Shown: one piece after another, positions 11,489 to 23,146 of the stretch
How positions within the stretch are numbered: the stretch's first letter is position 1
How the letters are laid out: each line of letters begins with the position of its first letter
Assembly (NCBI RefSeq): GCF_050947875.1
Contig: NC_134568.1
Coordinates: forward strand, 253,943,778-254,007,777
Length of the DNA stretch: 64,000 nt
Source: Dermacentor variabilis
Lineage: Eukaryota > Arthropoda > Arachnida > Ixodida > Ixodidae
Direction: 5' to 3'
Translations under genes and position numbers: made by a program
Notes under the pieces: model-generated
Told to the model about the DNA's origin: nothing
What the model saw: only the letters and a program-made list of their open reading frames with translations
Database searches by the model: none

Positions 11489-11725
11489 GTGGTGGTTGCT
11501 TAGCGGCTATGGTGTTGGGCTGCTAAGCACGAGGTCGTGGGATCAAATCTTGGCCATGGCGGCCGCATTTTGATGATGACAAATTGCCAAAACACCTGTC
11601 TACTTACTTAATTAAGGTGCACGTTAAGGAACCCAGGTGGTCCAAATTATTCCAGATTCCCCCACTATGGCGTGCCTCAATCAAATCGTAGTTTTGGCAC
11701 GTAAAACCCCATAATTCAACTTATT
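11489..11725 (+). repeat. tRNA-derived SINE (Ruka-like), near full length
   Basis: The head has A-box-like GGTTGCTTAGCGGCTATGGT and B-box-like GTCGTGGGATCAAATCTTGG sequences. The body includes GGTGCACGTTAAGGAACCCA, GGTGGTCCAAATTATTCC and CCCCACTATGGCGTGCCTCA, and the tail is TTTTGGCACGTAAAACCCC. The same parts in the same order occur at 45650, 47643 and antisense at 5035 and 63952. A Pol III transcript with LINE-dependent retroposition is the usual mode. Confidence 0.8.
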
Positions 11726-14078
11726 ATAAGCACTACGCTGCGACATCTGTGCTGTTTACTTTTTTGACACAATATTCATGGTTATAGTCGTAAATTTGGC
11801 ATCCTTTCTCAAGCATTGGTGGCCGAAAATGGGCCTCAATGTTTACGATTGCCTTAAAACCGCAATTTAGAATGTCTGACATGTTCCAAACAAGTGCCGT
11901 AAAAGCACGCCTCGGTGTTTCACGGAACTGACATGGTGGCGCTGATGGCTAAGCTGATGGCTGAGCTGATGGCTGAGCCGATCGCTGCGCCGCCTCACCA
12001 TTGAAGGTAGCCTACAGGATTCATCGCATTTCATACCTCTCGACAACGAAATGCCGCTGTACTACAATCCTACAACAATGAAATTTGCCGGAATGTAACC
12101 TCGCATATTACCTACTGATGCAAGGCTAGCAGGTTCAAAACTGTGCTCAAATGCGATTGCTTTACACTAAACTTGCATAAAATACCACCACATTACACTT
12201 GTGTGGGTGCCGCCATTTTTGCTTACAAAACAACCAAGCGCTGAGAGCAATTGCGCGGGCCAGAAACATGTCATGGCCGCTATCTTTTTTGATGACTGCC
12301 CTTTTGAAGTGGCACGCATGCTGCTACCGACATGTGACGATGGTTTTTGCACACGTATTGCAGTGCTTAATGTGCACATCAGCGAGCTAAATGCAGCACA
12401 AACAAAGAAATCCATGTCTCACCGACGTGGAATTGTTTATGACGCTTGAGATGGCGGTCGCAGCATGGAGTGCCATGCATCAGGCTGTGATTCAAGAATG
12501 CTGGTTTCGGTGCCACCCGACAGGCATCGTGTGCGCATTTGGCACCGGACATAGATTTTCGCGAAGGGGCCCCGTAATCTCGATTGAGTGCCTTCAAGTA
12601 TACGAGATATGATCACTTTTGTGCTCGGCACCGGATGCGTCAGCATCTACGGGTGACAGCGTGCGCTGGAGAAATGCTGCTGCTTACATGGAGTGCCCTT
12701 GCTCTGCGTCCGGTGTTGAGTTACACAAAATCTCGCGAAACTGATCATATCTCTGAAAGCAATTGACCAAGAATACCACTCCATGGCAGTGCTACCACTG
12801 CTGATTGACGCATGTGGCGTACTATGTACTGTTAGCAATGCAGTTCTATATTCTCAAGCAAAGCTTGCCAAAGCAGGCTAACAGAATTTGGACAGTAAAG
12901 TTTCCTTCTGTGACGCATTACTTATCTGTGCTATCTTATTTTGCAACAACGAAATCCTCACGAAAGCTATTTTTTTTCGCTTTCCCCGCCAATTTCGTTA
13001 GTGCGAGGTTCAACTGTATTATCCGATTGGACTTGGTCCTTGAAATGACCAGTCACTATATGTAAATTTGAATATATTTCTAACAATCTTTTTGATACTC
13101 CACACTTCTGTGTGCTGTGAAACATAAAACTGAAGGAAAAATGTAATAACTTTCATACCAGTGGCTATTCTTGACACAAAACACGAGAAGTTATGTAGTA
13201 GAGCACGCTAAGTCATTCAGAGAGCCAGATTCTCCAGCTAAACCATGATAACTTGCACTTAAATTCCGTTCAGACATGGTATATTTGGCCCCATTATGGA
13301 ATCTGCACCTGCATGTTCCCTTTGAATCAAATCTGAATGTGATTTGGAGCAACATTATTTGGTATAGTAGCACCACAATCAGCTACGACCATTCCAACTA
13401 GAGAAAATGTCTCCTTTCCTTGCTCTGCCATTGCTGGAGACAATTTTGTATTGAACATATACACAGATGCTAACAGGCCCACAAGGCTGCTTTCTTAAAC
13501 TTCATTGCGATAATGCATAATCACTCGAGTTCTGAAGAGTTCTAAGTATGCAAGCAAACTGCTTATTTGTTGCTAATGATCAACTGGTTCACTCTCTGTA
13601 CAAAGACAGAAACTTGCTAACTCTGTGAATACTAGGATATGAACATTGTTTTGTACCATTGGTGAAGAAGACTGTTGATTATTTGAAAAGTTCAATAATT
13701 TGCTTCACTTTGCTTCCAGCACTATTTGTATCATATATGATTCGGTCCCCAACATTACTATTTGCAGACCCTTAAAAAACAGCACCTTACACACTATTGT
13801 ACTATGGACTATGGCAGATGGAACAGTGGCTGCCAGATGCATTTTCAAGGTGCCCTGACTCTTTGAAAAAGGTGTCAAACCGAAGCCCTTATTTTTCGGC
13901 ATTCCTACACATATACGAGAACCACAGTGCTTTCTCTTTCTTTTAGGCAATTGTAAGAAACTCTATGGTACATGACGAGGTGTTTCGCACTAAGCAGACA
14001 AGAGGGAAATCTGGTGCTACTGTCTGCGTGTGCTGCCGATATAGCATCTTATCCAGCATAGAATGGGTATTACGTGTA
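11726..14078. other. GPATCH1 intron 4 segment, no gene; minor repeats
   Basis: No exon supported. A short minisatellite of GATGGCTGAGCT-like units lies at 11944-11985. A lone Tigger-type right end (TTTCGTTAGTGCGAGGTTCA followed by ACTGTA) is at about 12990-13015; I found no matching left end. Confidence 0.5.
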
Positions 14079-14861
14079 CAGTTAACGACAGATTTTCTGG
14101 ACGGCAGATTTTTCCCTCATGCCCGATAATTCGGACCGCTTCACGGCACCACCACATACCCCAAAGAGTCAATGTATAAGAACGTCTGAAATTTCGGATG
14201 CAAGAACACTTTGTCGTCCAATTTTTCAAACTTCTTTTGGTGACCGCAAGTCCAAAACGGCATTAATCAAAGCCATCACCACCGCCATTTTGATTATCTT
14301 GCCGCCTCGAACCGGCGCTTTCGAATGGCGCTCTCTGCTGGCCCCCGTAGGCGTCAACGCTAGGCCTCACTGCTTCGACGTTCGCTATTAAGCTTCTTGC
14401 CGTTCGGTGCCGTGTTTTAATTGAAAAAATTCGCCGCTGACAGCAATGGCAAAGGCTCTGCCTTTGTAATCTTCGCGATTGACTTCGAAGATCGGAAAGC
14501 ACTGCACATTGCATAATGGCGGGTCCTAAAAGTGAGCTTCGCCGCAATACAGCAATGTACGTGGTGAAGCATGCGTGAAGTATTACGGTGAAGATCAACA
14601 AGCGTGGGAAGGGGCAATTGTCACGGGACACCATTATGTATTCCCTAATTATATACGCGTTCACGCGCCATCTCCTGTCACAGTACGAGCACCGATATGC
14701 ATAATTAGTGTACTGGCAGGCCTTCAGACCTTTTTCGTACGTGCTTCTGTTAATTTGAGCCTTTGAAAGCAACAAAAGACAGACATTCATCTTTTTGGAC
14801 TGCACGATTTTCCGGACGTTTTCGCGGCCCCTAGGGAGTCCGAAAAATCGGACGTTGACTG
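14079..14861. mobile_element. Tigger/pogo-type element, TA target duplication
   Basis: A 783-bp element lies between TA dinucleotides (14077-14078 and 14862-14863). It starts CAGTTAACGACAGATTTTCT and ends AAAAATCGGACGTTGACTG, with TIRs related to the 4040-4426 copy. A 180-codon open frame on the minus strand (14263-14805) shows no DDE or HTH motif and is probably fortuitous. It is the longer relative of the 387-bp copy, in opposite orientation. Confidence 0.72.
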
Positions 14862-14984
14862 TATTTGTCTAGCCCTTATCCTTTTGCCTTCTAAGTGCCT
14901 TCTGGTTTTTTATTTTAACCCAATCTGTCATCCCAAGTTCACTGTATGGCTATGCATTCACTGTATGACGAAATGTATCAGTGT

Positions 14985-15345
14985 TCCAGTTACTTCTTTA
15001 AGAAACCACTGTTTTATGCATTGAAGCACAAAAGTAACTGGAACACCAATGCATTTCGACAGACACTTTGAAAATTAATATCTAAGAACTGGTGCTGTCC
15101 AGAAAATTCGTTCTAAGTGGATACACCATACGAACTCAGCGGCTATAACTAATATATTGAAATATGTGGCATAAAGTAATAATTTTTAAAAGTCAATCAG
15201 CATAATTATGTTAATTATTCAATTGAACATGTTGATTTCTCATAGAACTAACGGCCACCTGACCGAGTAATCTAGATCAAGGGTTAGAATTGTGCTATCT
15301 GCCATAGGCAATATTTAAATAATTTGGTGCAGCTAAGAAAAAACA
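14985..15345 (-). mobile_element. Partial copy of the 39845-41412 long-TIR element
   Basis: The right end (TTAGAATTGTGCTATCTGCC then ATAGGCA and GGTGCAGCTAAG) is the inverse of the left end at 39845. GTGTTCCAGTTACT and GCATAAAAC blocks at 14985-15045 match 40140-40180 in inverse orientation. A local hairpin (CAGTGTTCCAGTTACTT with AAGTAACTGGAACACC) lies at 14987-15043. Confidence 0.5.
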
Positions 15346-16359
15346 TCCGGTATATAGATTGGCTGCCGCTGCAGTCTGTCTCAGTGACCATGTGACTTTT
15401 TGTACCATCTTCGTCGAAGGTTTGCCTTTTAGAGCACACGACAGAACTTCCTGAAACCACTGCCCCGACTGGCAGTGGGCCAGTGCTGTCACCACATTCG
15501 CAGAGGGAGGGGCAGTATGGGAGTGCTAACATGATGAGTAGCATTGGAGCGAGCTGTGGTCACAGAGATGCGTCAGCAGTGGCATGAGTGCTTCTCTGTG
15601 ACCACGTGACTTTTTACAGCAAAGCTGTTTATGTAGACCTTGTGCCATCGTTGTCGGACTTCGCTAAAAAGGGGCCACGTGACCCCTTTCCCCCTGTGAG
15701 AATGCTATCTTATACATGAAGCTTATATGGTTGTCACACGGTAAATTTTCGGCAATTGAGCCAGATTGGTATTGAGGTTATCGATTATTGATTCCACCCT
15801 GCAACGAAAGAAACAATCGTCATGCTGGTGGTTTGCAACCAACGAACAGTGCCCAGTGATTGAAACGCGACACTAGGAGCACGTGGCTACTGGCACTTCT
15901 TGTGCCAGCAAGAAATGCCGGCCGGCACATCAATCGTCAAACCAATCCAACCAATTATCAGAATGATTGCAGTGCCCGCATCTCCAGTGGTGGGCCTATC
16001 ACCCAATATATGGAGCTTTGGATTAGTGATTCTGCACATTCCAGCCCAGCTACAACTATGGGAAGACCACGAGTAGCGCATACTCCTGAGGAAGAAGCGG
16101 CCCACCGCAAGCGTCAGCGAGATCGCTTGTGAAGTTTGACTTGCATGGTGTAACACTTGGTGCAACTAACACAGCTTAGCTGTTCGACCATCTTCACGGA
16201 CTGGAAGGGGCAGTGAATTTTTGTACCATCTCCAGTCACGCCGCCGGAATTTCCACTTCGTGAGCCATGTAATGCATTAATATAAAACTTTCATACATAA
16301 AAATAATCACCTATGGTGAGCGTTTCTGCACAAATGCCATCTAGGTTTAGTGACACATA
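15346..16359 (+). pseudogene. Repeat with short MGRPRV-type ORF (16058-16132)
   Basis: A 24-codon frame reads MGRPRVAHTPEEEAAHRKRQ, then RDRL and a stop. It shares the opening (M/R)RPRxxxTxEExxAxxxxQ with the remnant at 1092, so this is a third, short copy of the same basic N-terminal module. The surrounding 15600-16260 stretch contains duplicated blocks about the CACGTGAC motif and CCATCTYCGTC but no other recognisable gene. Confidence 0.4.
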
Positions 16360-17515
16360 CAGTTGAACCTCGATATAACAAACTTCAATATAAGAAAATT
16401 CTCAATATAACGAAGTATTTAACTTTTCATAACATCTTGTTTATAGAACACCATATAATTAGAACCTCAATATCACAATGTGTTCGTAGGGGATTTCAAT
16501 ATAACAAAATTTCGTTTCCGTAGCAAAGGAATGCCGAGACAATAAATGGAAACTTCCATGGACGCAGATGCTCAAATGCTTGAATTACAAGTGGCTGCTT
16601 GCAAACGCACCTCTGAAATCGTGTGTGGCGCGACAAGAGCGACCAACTATGGAAGTGATGCCACATCATGTTCAGTATAAAGTCCAAGTGTGATAAGATC
16701 CTATTGCGCTCCGCACACTTTGTGCTTTAGGTGCAAGTGAAAGAGTGCGAGGGTAAGAAGATGGTGGCTTCACGCACGAATGCCACCTTCCCGCGCTAGC
16801 AATTGGAAGAGATGGAGAGAGAGAGGGAAGGGTGCTCGATCGCAGTAACGTGATCTAGCATGCGCGAGGGGCGGGGGCAGGGGGGGGGGAGTAAGTTGCC
16901 ATTTCGCGATTTCTGGTGCGTATCTCCACCATAGTTGCACATAGCTGTAAGCGCGGCTGTGCGCCTACACAGCCACACACACTGCTTTAGAGGTAATCTG
17001 CCACGTGTGCAAAAAAGTGGGCATGCCGAGTTGGCGTGGCGTCATGTAAGCCGTCTTCTCGCGTATTTAGTATTGAAGGTTGCATAATCTCGAGTTTCGG
17101 TGACCCGTTGGAGCGAGAGGCAGACGAAGCATTCGCTCCCCGCTGCCAGCGCTTTTCATGATAGCGTCGTCCCAATGCGGGCGACGCCATCAGCCACGGC
17201 GGCAGAGTGCACACGAAAGCGTGGCTGGCTTCACTTAATTCGTACCGCCTATGTGAAGATATCGTCGACGTGGCATGAAACTGCATCATTTGTCGCCGAC
17301 TCCCAAATTCATCAAAATGAATTGTTTTCTCCTCCAAACTTGCTTTTTTCCATTGCCCGATAATTAGGAAAATTATGCGGCCCCTTCTTGTGTAAGAAGA
17401 ATAGATCGGTGACTGTACTTATATGCATAAAAGGTCAGATTTTAGTACGACGAAATTTCGATATAACAAAGCAAATTGCTGATTTTACCTGCTTCGTTAT
17501 ATCAAGGTTTAACTA
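16360..17515. mobile_element. Tigger/pogo-type element, about 1.16 kb
   Basis: The left end is TA then CAGTTGAACCTCGATATAAC. The right end is CTTCGTTATATCAAGGTTTA followed by ACTA, where ACTG plus TA would be expected (one change). Subterminal AATATAACGAA repeats occur on both sides. A GC-richer core (16790-17350) resembles a promoter-bearing interior, but no transposase motif is readable. Confidence 0.6.
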
Positions 17516-18497
17516 CCCGTAGGTGCCGAGATTCATTTGTGCACTGGAAATTATAAACAAATGAATTAGTAGTGAATGTAAAACACTCAAATGCCCTTGG
17601 TTAACCCCCTTTCCTTCTCGTTCTTACATAATGAGGGTCTCGAATCCGGCAACACTGATGCCTTCAGGTAGCATGTGCAGGTTTATTGACCAGCTGCCTT
17701 CACCCAGAAAGATCATGTACTCATGATGCCTGCGGCAGAAATGATGTTCCACATCCGCCGCCAAGGTTTGTGAGTGGTAACGCTGGCTAACACTCCCAAG
17801 GTCAGTTCTAGTAGTAACACATAAATACCCAGGAAAGTGGAAGGGTAAATTGCGCCACGGTTGCTCAATTGCCTTGAGCATTGCACGCATAATGCGAAGA
17901 TGTGGTATCGTTCCCCACCTGCAGCAAGTTGTTTTTTCATCCACATTCATTGCCATAAATTTATGGTTTCCTTAATTGGAATTAGTAAGTACAAGTAATT
18001 TCCCCTATGCTGTCCTTGGTGTCTTTGTTTGTTGGCTGCTCATGATATGATCAACTGCCCTCAAGAAATACGGTGAACCTAGAACACATGGCACAGGCAA
18101 ACCACTAGGAACAAAAATGAAAGCTGCAGTTTGCTTTTTCAATGGAATGTGTAAAAAAATTCGTGAACTACCCACCATTCCCTCAGTTGTCGATTGAATG
18201 TGGAATTTTCCCTCTAGTCATCTTAGTATGAAACTCAATGGCACAGGAAAACCTATTCTATCACCATCTTGTGATGACAATGGCAATGATGTTAGGCCTG
18301 ACAGTAGGCTGCTGCCAATGCAGCAAATGTAGTTTTAATTTCCAATCTAATTGTGACAAGCAGAAAATTTGTGGACCCTTTTTTTTTTTGAAAAAGAAAA
18401 GTGCACATTAGCATTGAGTAAATATGGTATATTGAGGCAAACGTGGCCCCTTCTATGTCACCTCACTGCAAGCCTCACCTGCAAGAGGTGAGGCTTA
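17516..18497. other. GPATCH1 intron 4 segment, nothing recognisable
   Basis: AT-rich sequence without exon support or repeat structure that I can identify. Confidence 0.5.
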
Positions 18498-19067
18498 TGG
18501 CGTTTTTCACTGGTCGATTCGGAGCAGGATTTCTTGCTCCGCGGCAACGAATCCATATTTCACTGGTCGATCTGGAGCGGGTTCGCGCGTTCCACTGGTC
18601 GTTTCGGATCAACTCGCTCCGCGCCGGATCGCTCCCACTTGCTCCACTGCCGAGGCGCGGATTCGGGCGGAAATAGCTCACGTCACTTCCGCCTTCAAGC
18701 GAAATCGGTACCCGATTGGTACACACCTCGGACTACAGCTATTACGAGGTGATGCAGATGCAGTACGAAGCCTTCTATGCACGTTGCCCACGCACAATTC
18801 TTGCGGGCGCGACATGGAAATGACGGACTCTGCGACTGCCGCGGTCAACTTACGCACGGAGGATGGCGAGTTTGGTTGCCGTGGAAACATACACAGCGGA
18901 AGTGGGGCATGGTTTCCGGAACCGGTTTGTGCGACGTGTACGCAGACTTCCTGGGCGATCGCTCACGGAGCGTTTTTGCGCTCCGCTGGCCGATTCGGAT
19001 TTGTGAAACCCGAGCGCTCGCTCGAGGATTTCGGTGGACGCTCCAGATCGACCAGTGAAAAACGTCA
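18498..19067. mobile_element. TTA-flanked MITE with subterminal repeats (Harbinger-like)
   Basis: TTA at 18495-18497 and again at 19068-19070 flanks TGGCGTTTTTCACTGGTCGA at the left. The right end is the inverse of TGACGTTTTTCACTGGTCGA. The 3-bp TWA-type duplication suggests PIF/Harbinger. The left arm repeats CACTGGTCG three times (18508, 18561, 18593), each followed by a TCGGA/TGGAGC-type block. The right arm has degenerate copies (CGCTGGCCGATTCGG near 18984). Unusually CG-rich against its AT-rich surroundings. No transposase. Confidence 0.65.
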
Positions 19068-19616
19068 TTAGCCTGAAGCCACAACTTAATCCTGCGCCGC
19101 AGTGTACCTTATTTCTCCTTTTATTAAAAGCATGCAAGGAGCAGAATGCTGACATAGTAGGTACTTTCCCTTTTTTCTGTCGAAGGAAAATACGACATTT
19201 TTTGTTAACAATGACTCATTTGCTGTGTCTTCTCTTGCAAAAAAATCTGTTATTCATGTAACAAATACATTTCAGACTCTCAAAAACTAAGACACACACA
19301 CATACACAAACAAAAAAGGAAACTGAAAAACAGAAAATTTAAGAAACAGCTGATTGGCAGGAGCACCAATCAACCTGCTAGGGATATTGCTGAGGTGCTT
19401 AAAATATAATAAGCGACAACGGTGCGAGTGTGGCATTTGTAAATTTTTTTATGAAGAAGCGTATTTTGCAGAAACATGCTGACTATTCTAGAGCTGATGA
19501 TGCAAACGTAATAGAGTACATGAAAATGTGCCTCAGTGATTTTGGCGAAAGTGACAATGACATATTCACACTCTGGGCTATGTTTTTCAATATGTGTCAC
19601 GCAGTTTGTCTTAGCT

Positions 19617-20465
19617 GAAGGTGGGGAATACGTCGAGGACTGGATCAGCCTGTACAAACACGTCAGCCACAACAACCGGTGGGACCCTACTATCATGCTC
19701 GCCAACATAGTCTTTTACCTTGGTGGCACACCTCGAGTTTGGTTTCAGACGTACGAAGATGAGCTCACCAGTTGGGATTCGCTTAAGCAAAAGCTCCAAG
19801 ACTTATTCGGCAACCCCTATGGTCACCAACTTGCCGCGCAGAAGGCGTTATCCGGCCGTGTGCAGACGTCAACAGAGCCCTACGTCACGAACATTCAGGA
19901 AGTCTTGGCTCTGTGCCGCAAAATTGACACACACATGACTGAGTCAGACAAGGTTTCCCACATCCTCAAAGGCATTGCCGATGACGCCTTCAACTTGCTC
20001 GTTTTCAACAACGTGGCAACGGTGGATGCCGTTATAAAAGAGTGCCGCCGCCTGGAACTCGCTAAAAGCCGACGTATCGACCAGCAGTTTGCCCGTCTGC
20101 CCAACACCCCAGCGACATCTTCCTGTGCTGACGCTCCTCATCCGAACAATACTGGCGATGTTACCAGGATCGTCGGGTGTGAGAGCGAGGCCGTCTATCT
20201 GGCTGCCTTTGACTCCAGCTCCTCCAACGCACCTGTAGTCACGGTTTCTCTGATCCAGGCAGTTGTCTGCGAGGAGTTCGCAAACATGGGTCTTCACACC
20301 ATCTGCTCGGCCCATCGCCCTGATACCCACCCGGCTTCTTCGATTCCGCCCCGTCCCACATCTTATTACCCACCACGTTTCCGCAACCCATCTGAATGAC
20401 GCACTGCTGATGACAAGTCCATTTGTTTTCACTGCTGTCGAATCGGGCACATTTCTCGGCACTGT
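19617..20465 (+). pseudogene. gag: gypsy gag remnant (capsid-like plus CCHC knuckle)
   Basis: The frame reads GGEYVEDWISLYKHVS, PRVWFQTYEDELTSWDSLKQ and KLQDLFGNPYGHQLAAQ, a retrotransposon-gag capsid-like helical region with the WxxL.KL...F pattern. An ARRLE-like helix (KECRRLELAKSRR) follows. A TGA at 20397 interrupts it. Past the stop the same register reads a CxxCxxxxHxxxxC zinc knuckle (CFHCCRIGHISRHC, about 20424-20465), which packages RNA in this family. The N-terminus is missing, and a frame break lies near 20559. Confidence 0.85.
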
Positions 20466-20708
20466 CGCAGTCGCTGGAGTTCCCCGGCCCGGTCTACTCA
20501 TACTGCCTACTCTCGCACCCCCAGGTGGCCCTTCTCCTCCATATGGCGCACGCTTCGATAATGCCGCCACTGAATCTCCTGCGCCGAACCGCCCCTAATC
20601 TCGTTCGCCTTCGCCCCAACGACGACAATCTCGCTCTCCCCAGCCCCGTCGCTCCTATTCGCCGACTCCCTTCGGACGCCGCTCCCAGCTGGAAAACTAG
20701 ACGATGCA

Positions 20709-21901
20709 GTGCCTCGAGGTGACGCTGCATTGCTCCCTACACCGCCAAATCCTCTACTGACATTGCCCACTCATCTGAACCTTCTTGACGTGCAAGTCAA
20801 CGGTGTTTCTGTGTCTGCTCTTATAGACACTGGGGCGCATTTGTCGGTAATGAGCGCTGACCCTGGTAACCGGCTGAAGAAAATAATCATGCCCGCCACG
20901 ACGCCTGTTGTCCGTGTCGCCAATGGCGGAACAGCCCCTGTAATTGGTATGTGTGCCACCCGTGTCTCCTTCGCCGATCGCTCCACTATCTTGCTATTCA
21001 AAGTCATCGCCCACTGTCCCCACGACATCATCCTCGGCTTAGACTTCCTCTACGCACATTCTGCTCTCATCGATTGTTCCGCCAGTACTCTCCGCCTTGA
21101 CCTGCCTATTCTGGATCCCACTGAACCACACTCCACTCGCCTCAGTTCCGTCGACTTCATTCGCTTGCCACCTTCGGCAGTGACTTACGTTGACTTAGTG
21201 TCATCCTCACCAGTGCCCGACGGTCACTACATTGCGGCTCCTATGCAAGATGTCCCCCTTACACACAGGATCGCAGTACCTCATACTGTTTTATCTATTA
21301 CAGCGAATTGCGTCTGCCTGCCAGTGGTCAATTTTGGCTTGACGACACAAGTACTGCCACGCGGGATGTCTCTGGCCCAGCTTTGCTCATTCGAGGATCA
21401 CTCAGTAGCATATATTGCAGAAGACGACAATTCAGCCGATCCTCCTCTACTACTGCAGTCGGCAACTTGTACCATCGCAGACTTACAGAAAATGATTGCG
21501 CCCGACATGCCGTCCGAGCACACTCGTGAGCTCTACCGTGTTCTGTTTTCCTACCACGATATTCTTTACTTTAACGATCGTCCTTTGGCCCAAACAACAG
21601 CTGTTAAACATCGCATTAATACCGGTGATGCCCCTCCTATTCATCGCCACCCGTATCGAGTGTCACCGGCTGAGCGTCAAGTTATTCACGCCAAAGTACG
21701 CAAAATGCTTGCCAAGAACATTACTGAACCGTCATGTAGTCCATGGGCGGTCACCTGTTGTACTGGTAAAAAAAAGGACGGCTCATGGTGCTTTTGAGTG
21801 GATTATCGGCACCTTAACAGGGTTACCAAAAAGGACGTGTATCCCCTACCTCGGATTGATGACGCCCTTGACTGCCTCCATGGTGCTCGCTATTTCTCCT
21901 C
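20709..21901 (+). pseudogene. pol: gypsy protease and RT fingers, stop at 21795
   Basis: VSALIDTGAHLSVMSA carries the aspartic protease DTG; VRVANGGTAPVIG and DIILGLDFLYAHSALID supply the flap region and the ILG helix. It is a retropepsin of normal Ty3/gypsy form. After a linker, INTGDAPPIHRHPYRVSP and VRKMLAKNITEPSCSPWAV are the start of RT. A TGA sits at 21795 within the conserved GSWxFxVDYR region. The register then continues to PLPRIDDALDCLHGARYFSS, where the Tigger insertion breaks the gene. Confidence 0.9.
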
Positions 21902-22022
21902 TACAGTCGAACCCGGCTATATCGAACTCGCAAAAAAACGCCTATCAGTTCGATATAGAGCATAATTCGATATAAGCCTGCTAAATAATTGGATGTCATA
22001 AAAGCACATACCATTTATAAAA

Positions 22023-22408
22023 TCACTTTATTGATGAAACTAGCTTAGTTTCGCACGAAATAGTCCTGCATTTTCTTCTGCTTGGGCAATTTCGCTGCGT
22101 GCGAGGCACGCACTTCCCCAGGTTGTTTAAGGAGTCTGAGCAGCTGAGGCCGCAACATTCCGCATTCACGCAGAAGCACCGGACTAGTGCGAGCGCAGCA
22201 ATCACTTCGGAGGATGTGGGCCGAAGACGGTCGTTGCTTTCCTCGTAGTGCCCATTTTCACTTGTGCTCGGCACGATGTCGGCAATGTAGTCTTCGTTTC
22301 CGGGCTCTCCCGTGGTCGCGACACCATCATTTGCGCTCACAAACTCGTCCACCGTTGATTCGTCAACAGCTTCCGGAAATTCTGACAGCTCGCTCCAAAC
22401 TTCGGCAG
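22023..22408 (-). pseudogene. Tigger transposase C-terminal tail remnant
   Basis: The frame reads FVSANDGVATTGEPGNEDYI, then ADIVPSTS and RPTSSEVIAALALVRCFC, ending near LNNLGKCVP. The F(V)xxDxxVxTxEExxDExI acidic block and the PTxxEAxxALxxLRxF helix are typical of the end of Tigger-type transposases, after the DDE domain. The open frame ends at 22023, close to the left terminal repeat, as expected for a transposase read right to left. Confidence 0.6.
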
Positions 22409-22559
22409 CAACGACAACGGCTTCGTCGCATTAATCAGAATTTACAGTCATCACCGAGCACGCGGAAGTCGGTACAGCTGAAGCTATTTTGGATGAACCA
22501 CTCGCACACGGCCGTGCGTACGCGTCGGGCGCCACGGACACTACGGGCACCGGGTCGCG

Positions 22560-22714
22560 AGTTAGGCCGCTTTAGCCCTAATTTCCCCCTTCAAGATCGT
22601 GCCGAGAGTGCACCTCGGAATCTTGTACGTTGCGGGGACATCCTACTTGTCACCGCGTTCGACCCGGTTTATGATTTCGAGCTTCACGACGAAAGGCGAA
22701 TTCTGCCGCTTCAT
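22560..22714 (-). pseudogene. Tigger transposase N-terminal HTH remnant
   Basis: From the ATG at 22714 the frame reads MKRQNSPFVVKLEIINRVER, then after GDK a TGA-type stop and ATYKIPRCTLGTILKGEI. This is the pipsqueak/CENPB-type helix-turn-helix: KLEIINxVERG and IPRSTLxTILK are its two helical signatures. It binds transposon ends in the family. It ends at a stop about 50 codons in. Confidence 0.7.
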
Positions 22715-23146
22715 CACGGCAACACTGCGGGAGAAGGCGCACACAATGAATCAGATAAGCAGCGAGACAACTCGCACTTACGCCATCTTGCACGACGAGG
22801 GCACAAGAGCTTCTGATTGGCTGTCTGAGCAAGCGCTGCGGGCGGGCGGGCCAGGATCATTTTTTGTAGGGGGATGTCGGCGGCTCCGAGGTAGCGCGGC
22901 CACGTAGGGAGAGCGGTTGGATGGAGCCGCGCCGCCGGGTTTTCCCGTCACCGCGAGGGAAAGCCAACTTCCGGGGGCACTTTCCGCCGCTTGACGTTCG
23001 ATATATCGGGAGTCGCTACTAGTTTTGTTCGATGTATGCGTAATTTTTGCTATATATACTCATTGTAACTATACCGTGTCCAGAAATTGTTCGATATATG
23101 GCATAATTCGATGTAAACGGGTTCGATATAGTCGGGTTCGACTGTA

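Larger units (their letters stand above)
21904..23144 (-). mobile_element. Internally deleted Tigger/pogo transposon nested in gypsy RT
   Basis: The left end CAGTCGAACCCGGCTATATC and right end GATATAGTCGGGTTCGACTG are near-perfect inverted repeats. TA lies on both sides (21902-21903, 23145-23146). Subterminal TTCGATATA motifs recur at both ends. The minus strand keeps parts of a CENPB/pogo transposase: an HTH at the N-terminus and the acidic C-terminal tail. The DDE catalytic domain between them is absent. Length is 1241 bp, against roughly 2.5 kb for intact relatives. Confidence 0.88.

Noticed and set aside
14263..14805. 180-codon open frame on the minus strand
   Set aside because: Lies wholly inside a Tigger-type MITE, has no transposase HTH or DDE motif, and the related copy at 4040-4426 lacks most of it.
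17624..17956. 110-codon minus-strand open frame in GPATCH1 intron 4
   Set aside because: No homology seen; a second overlapping frame is equally open, as expected by chance.
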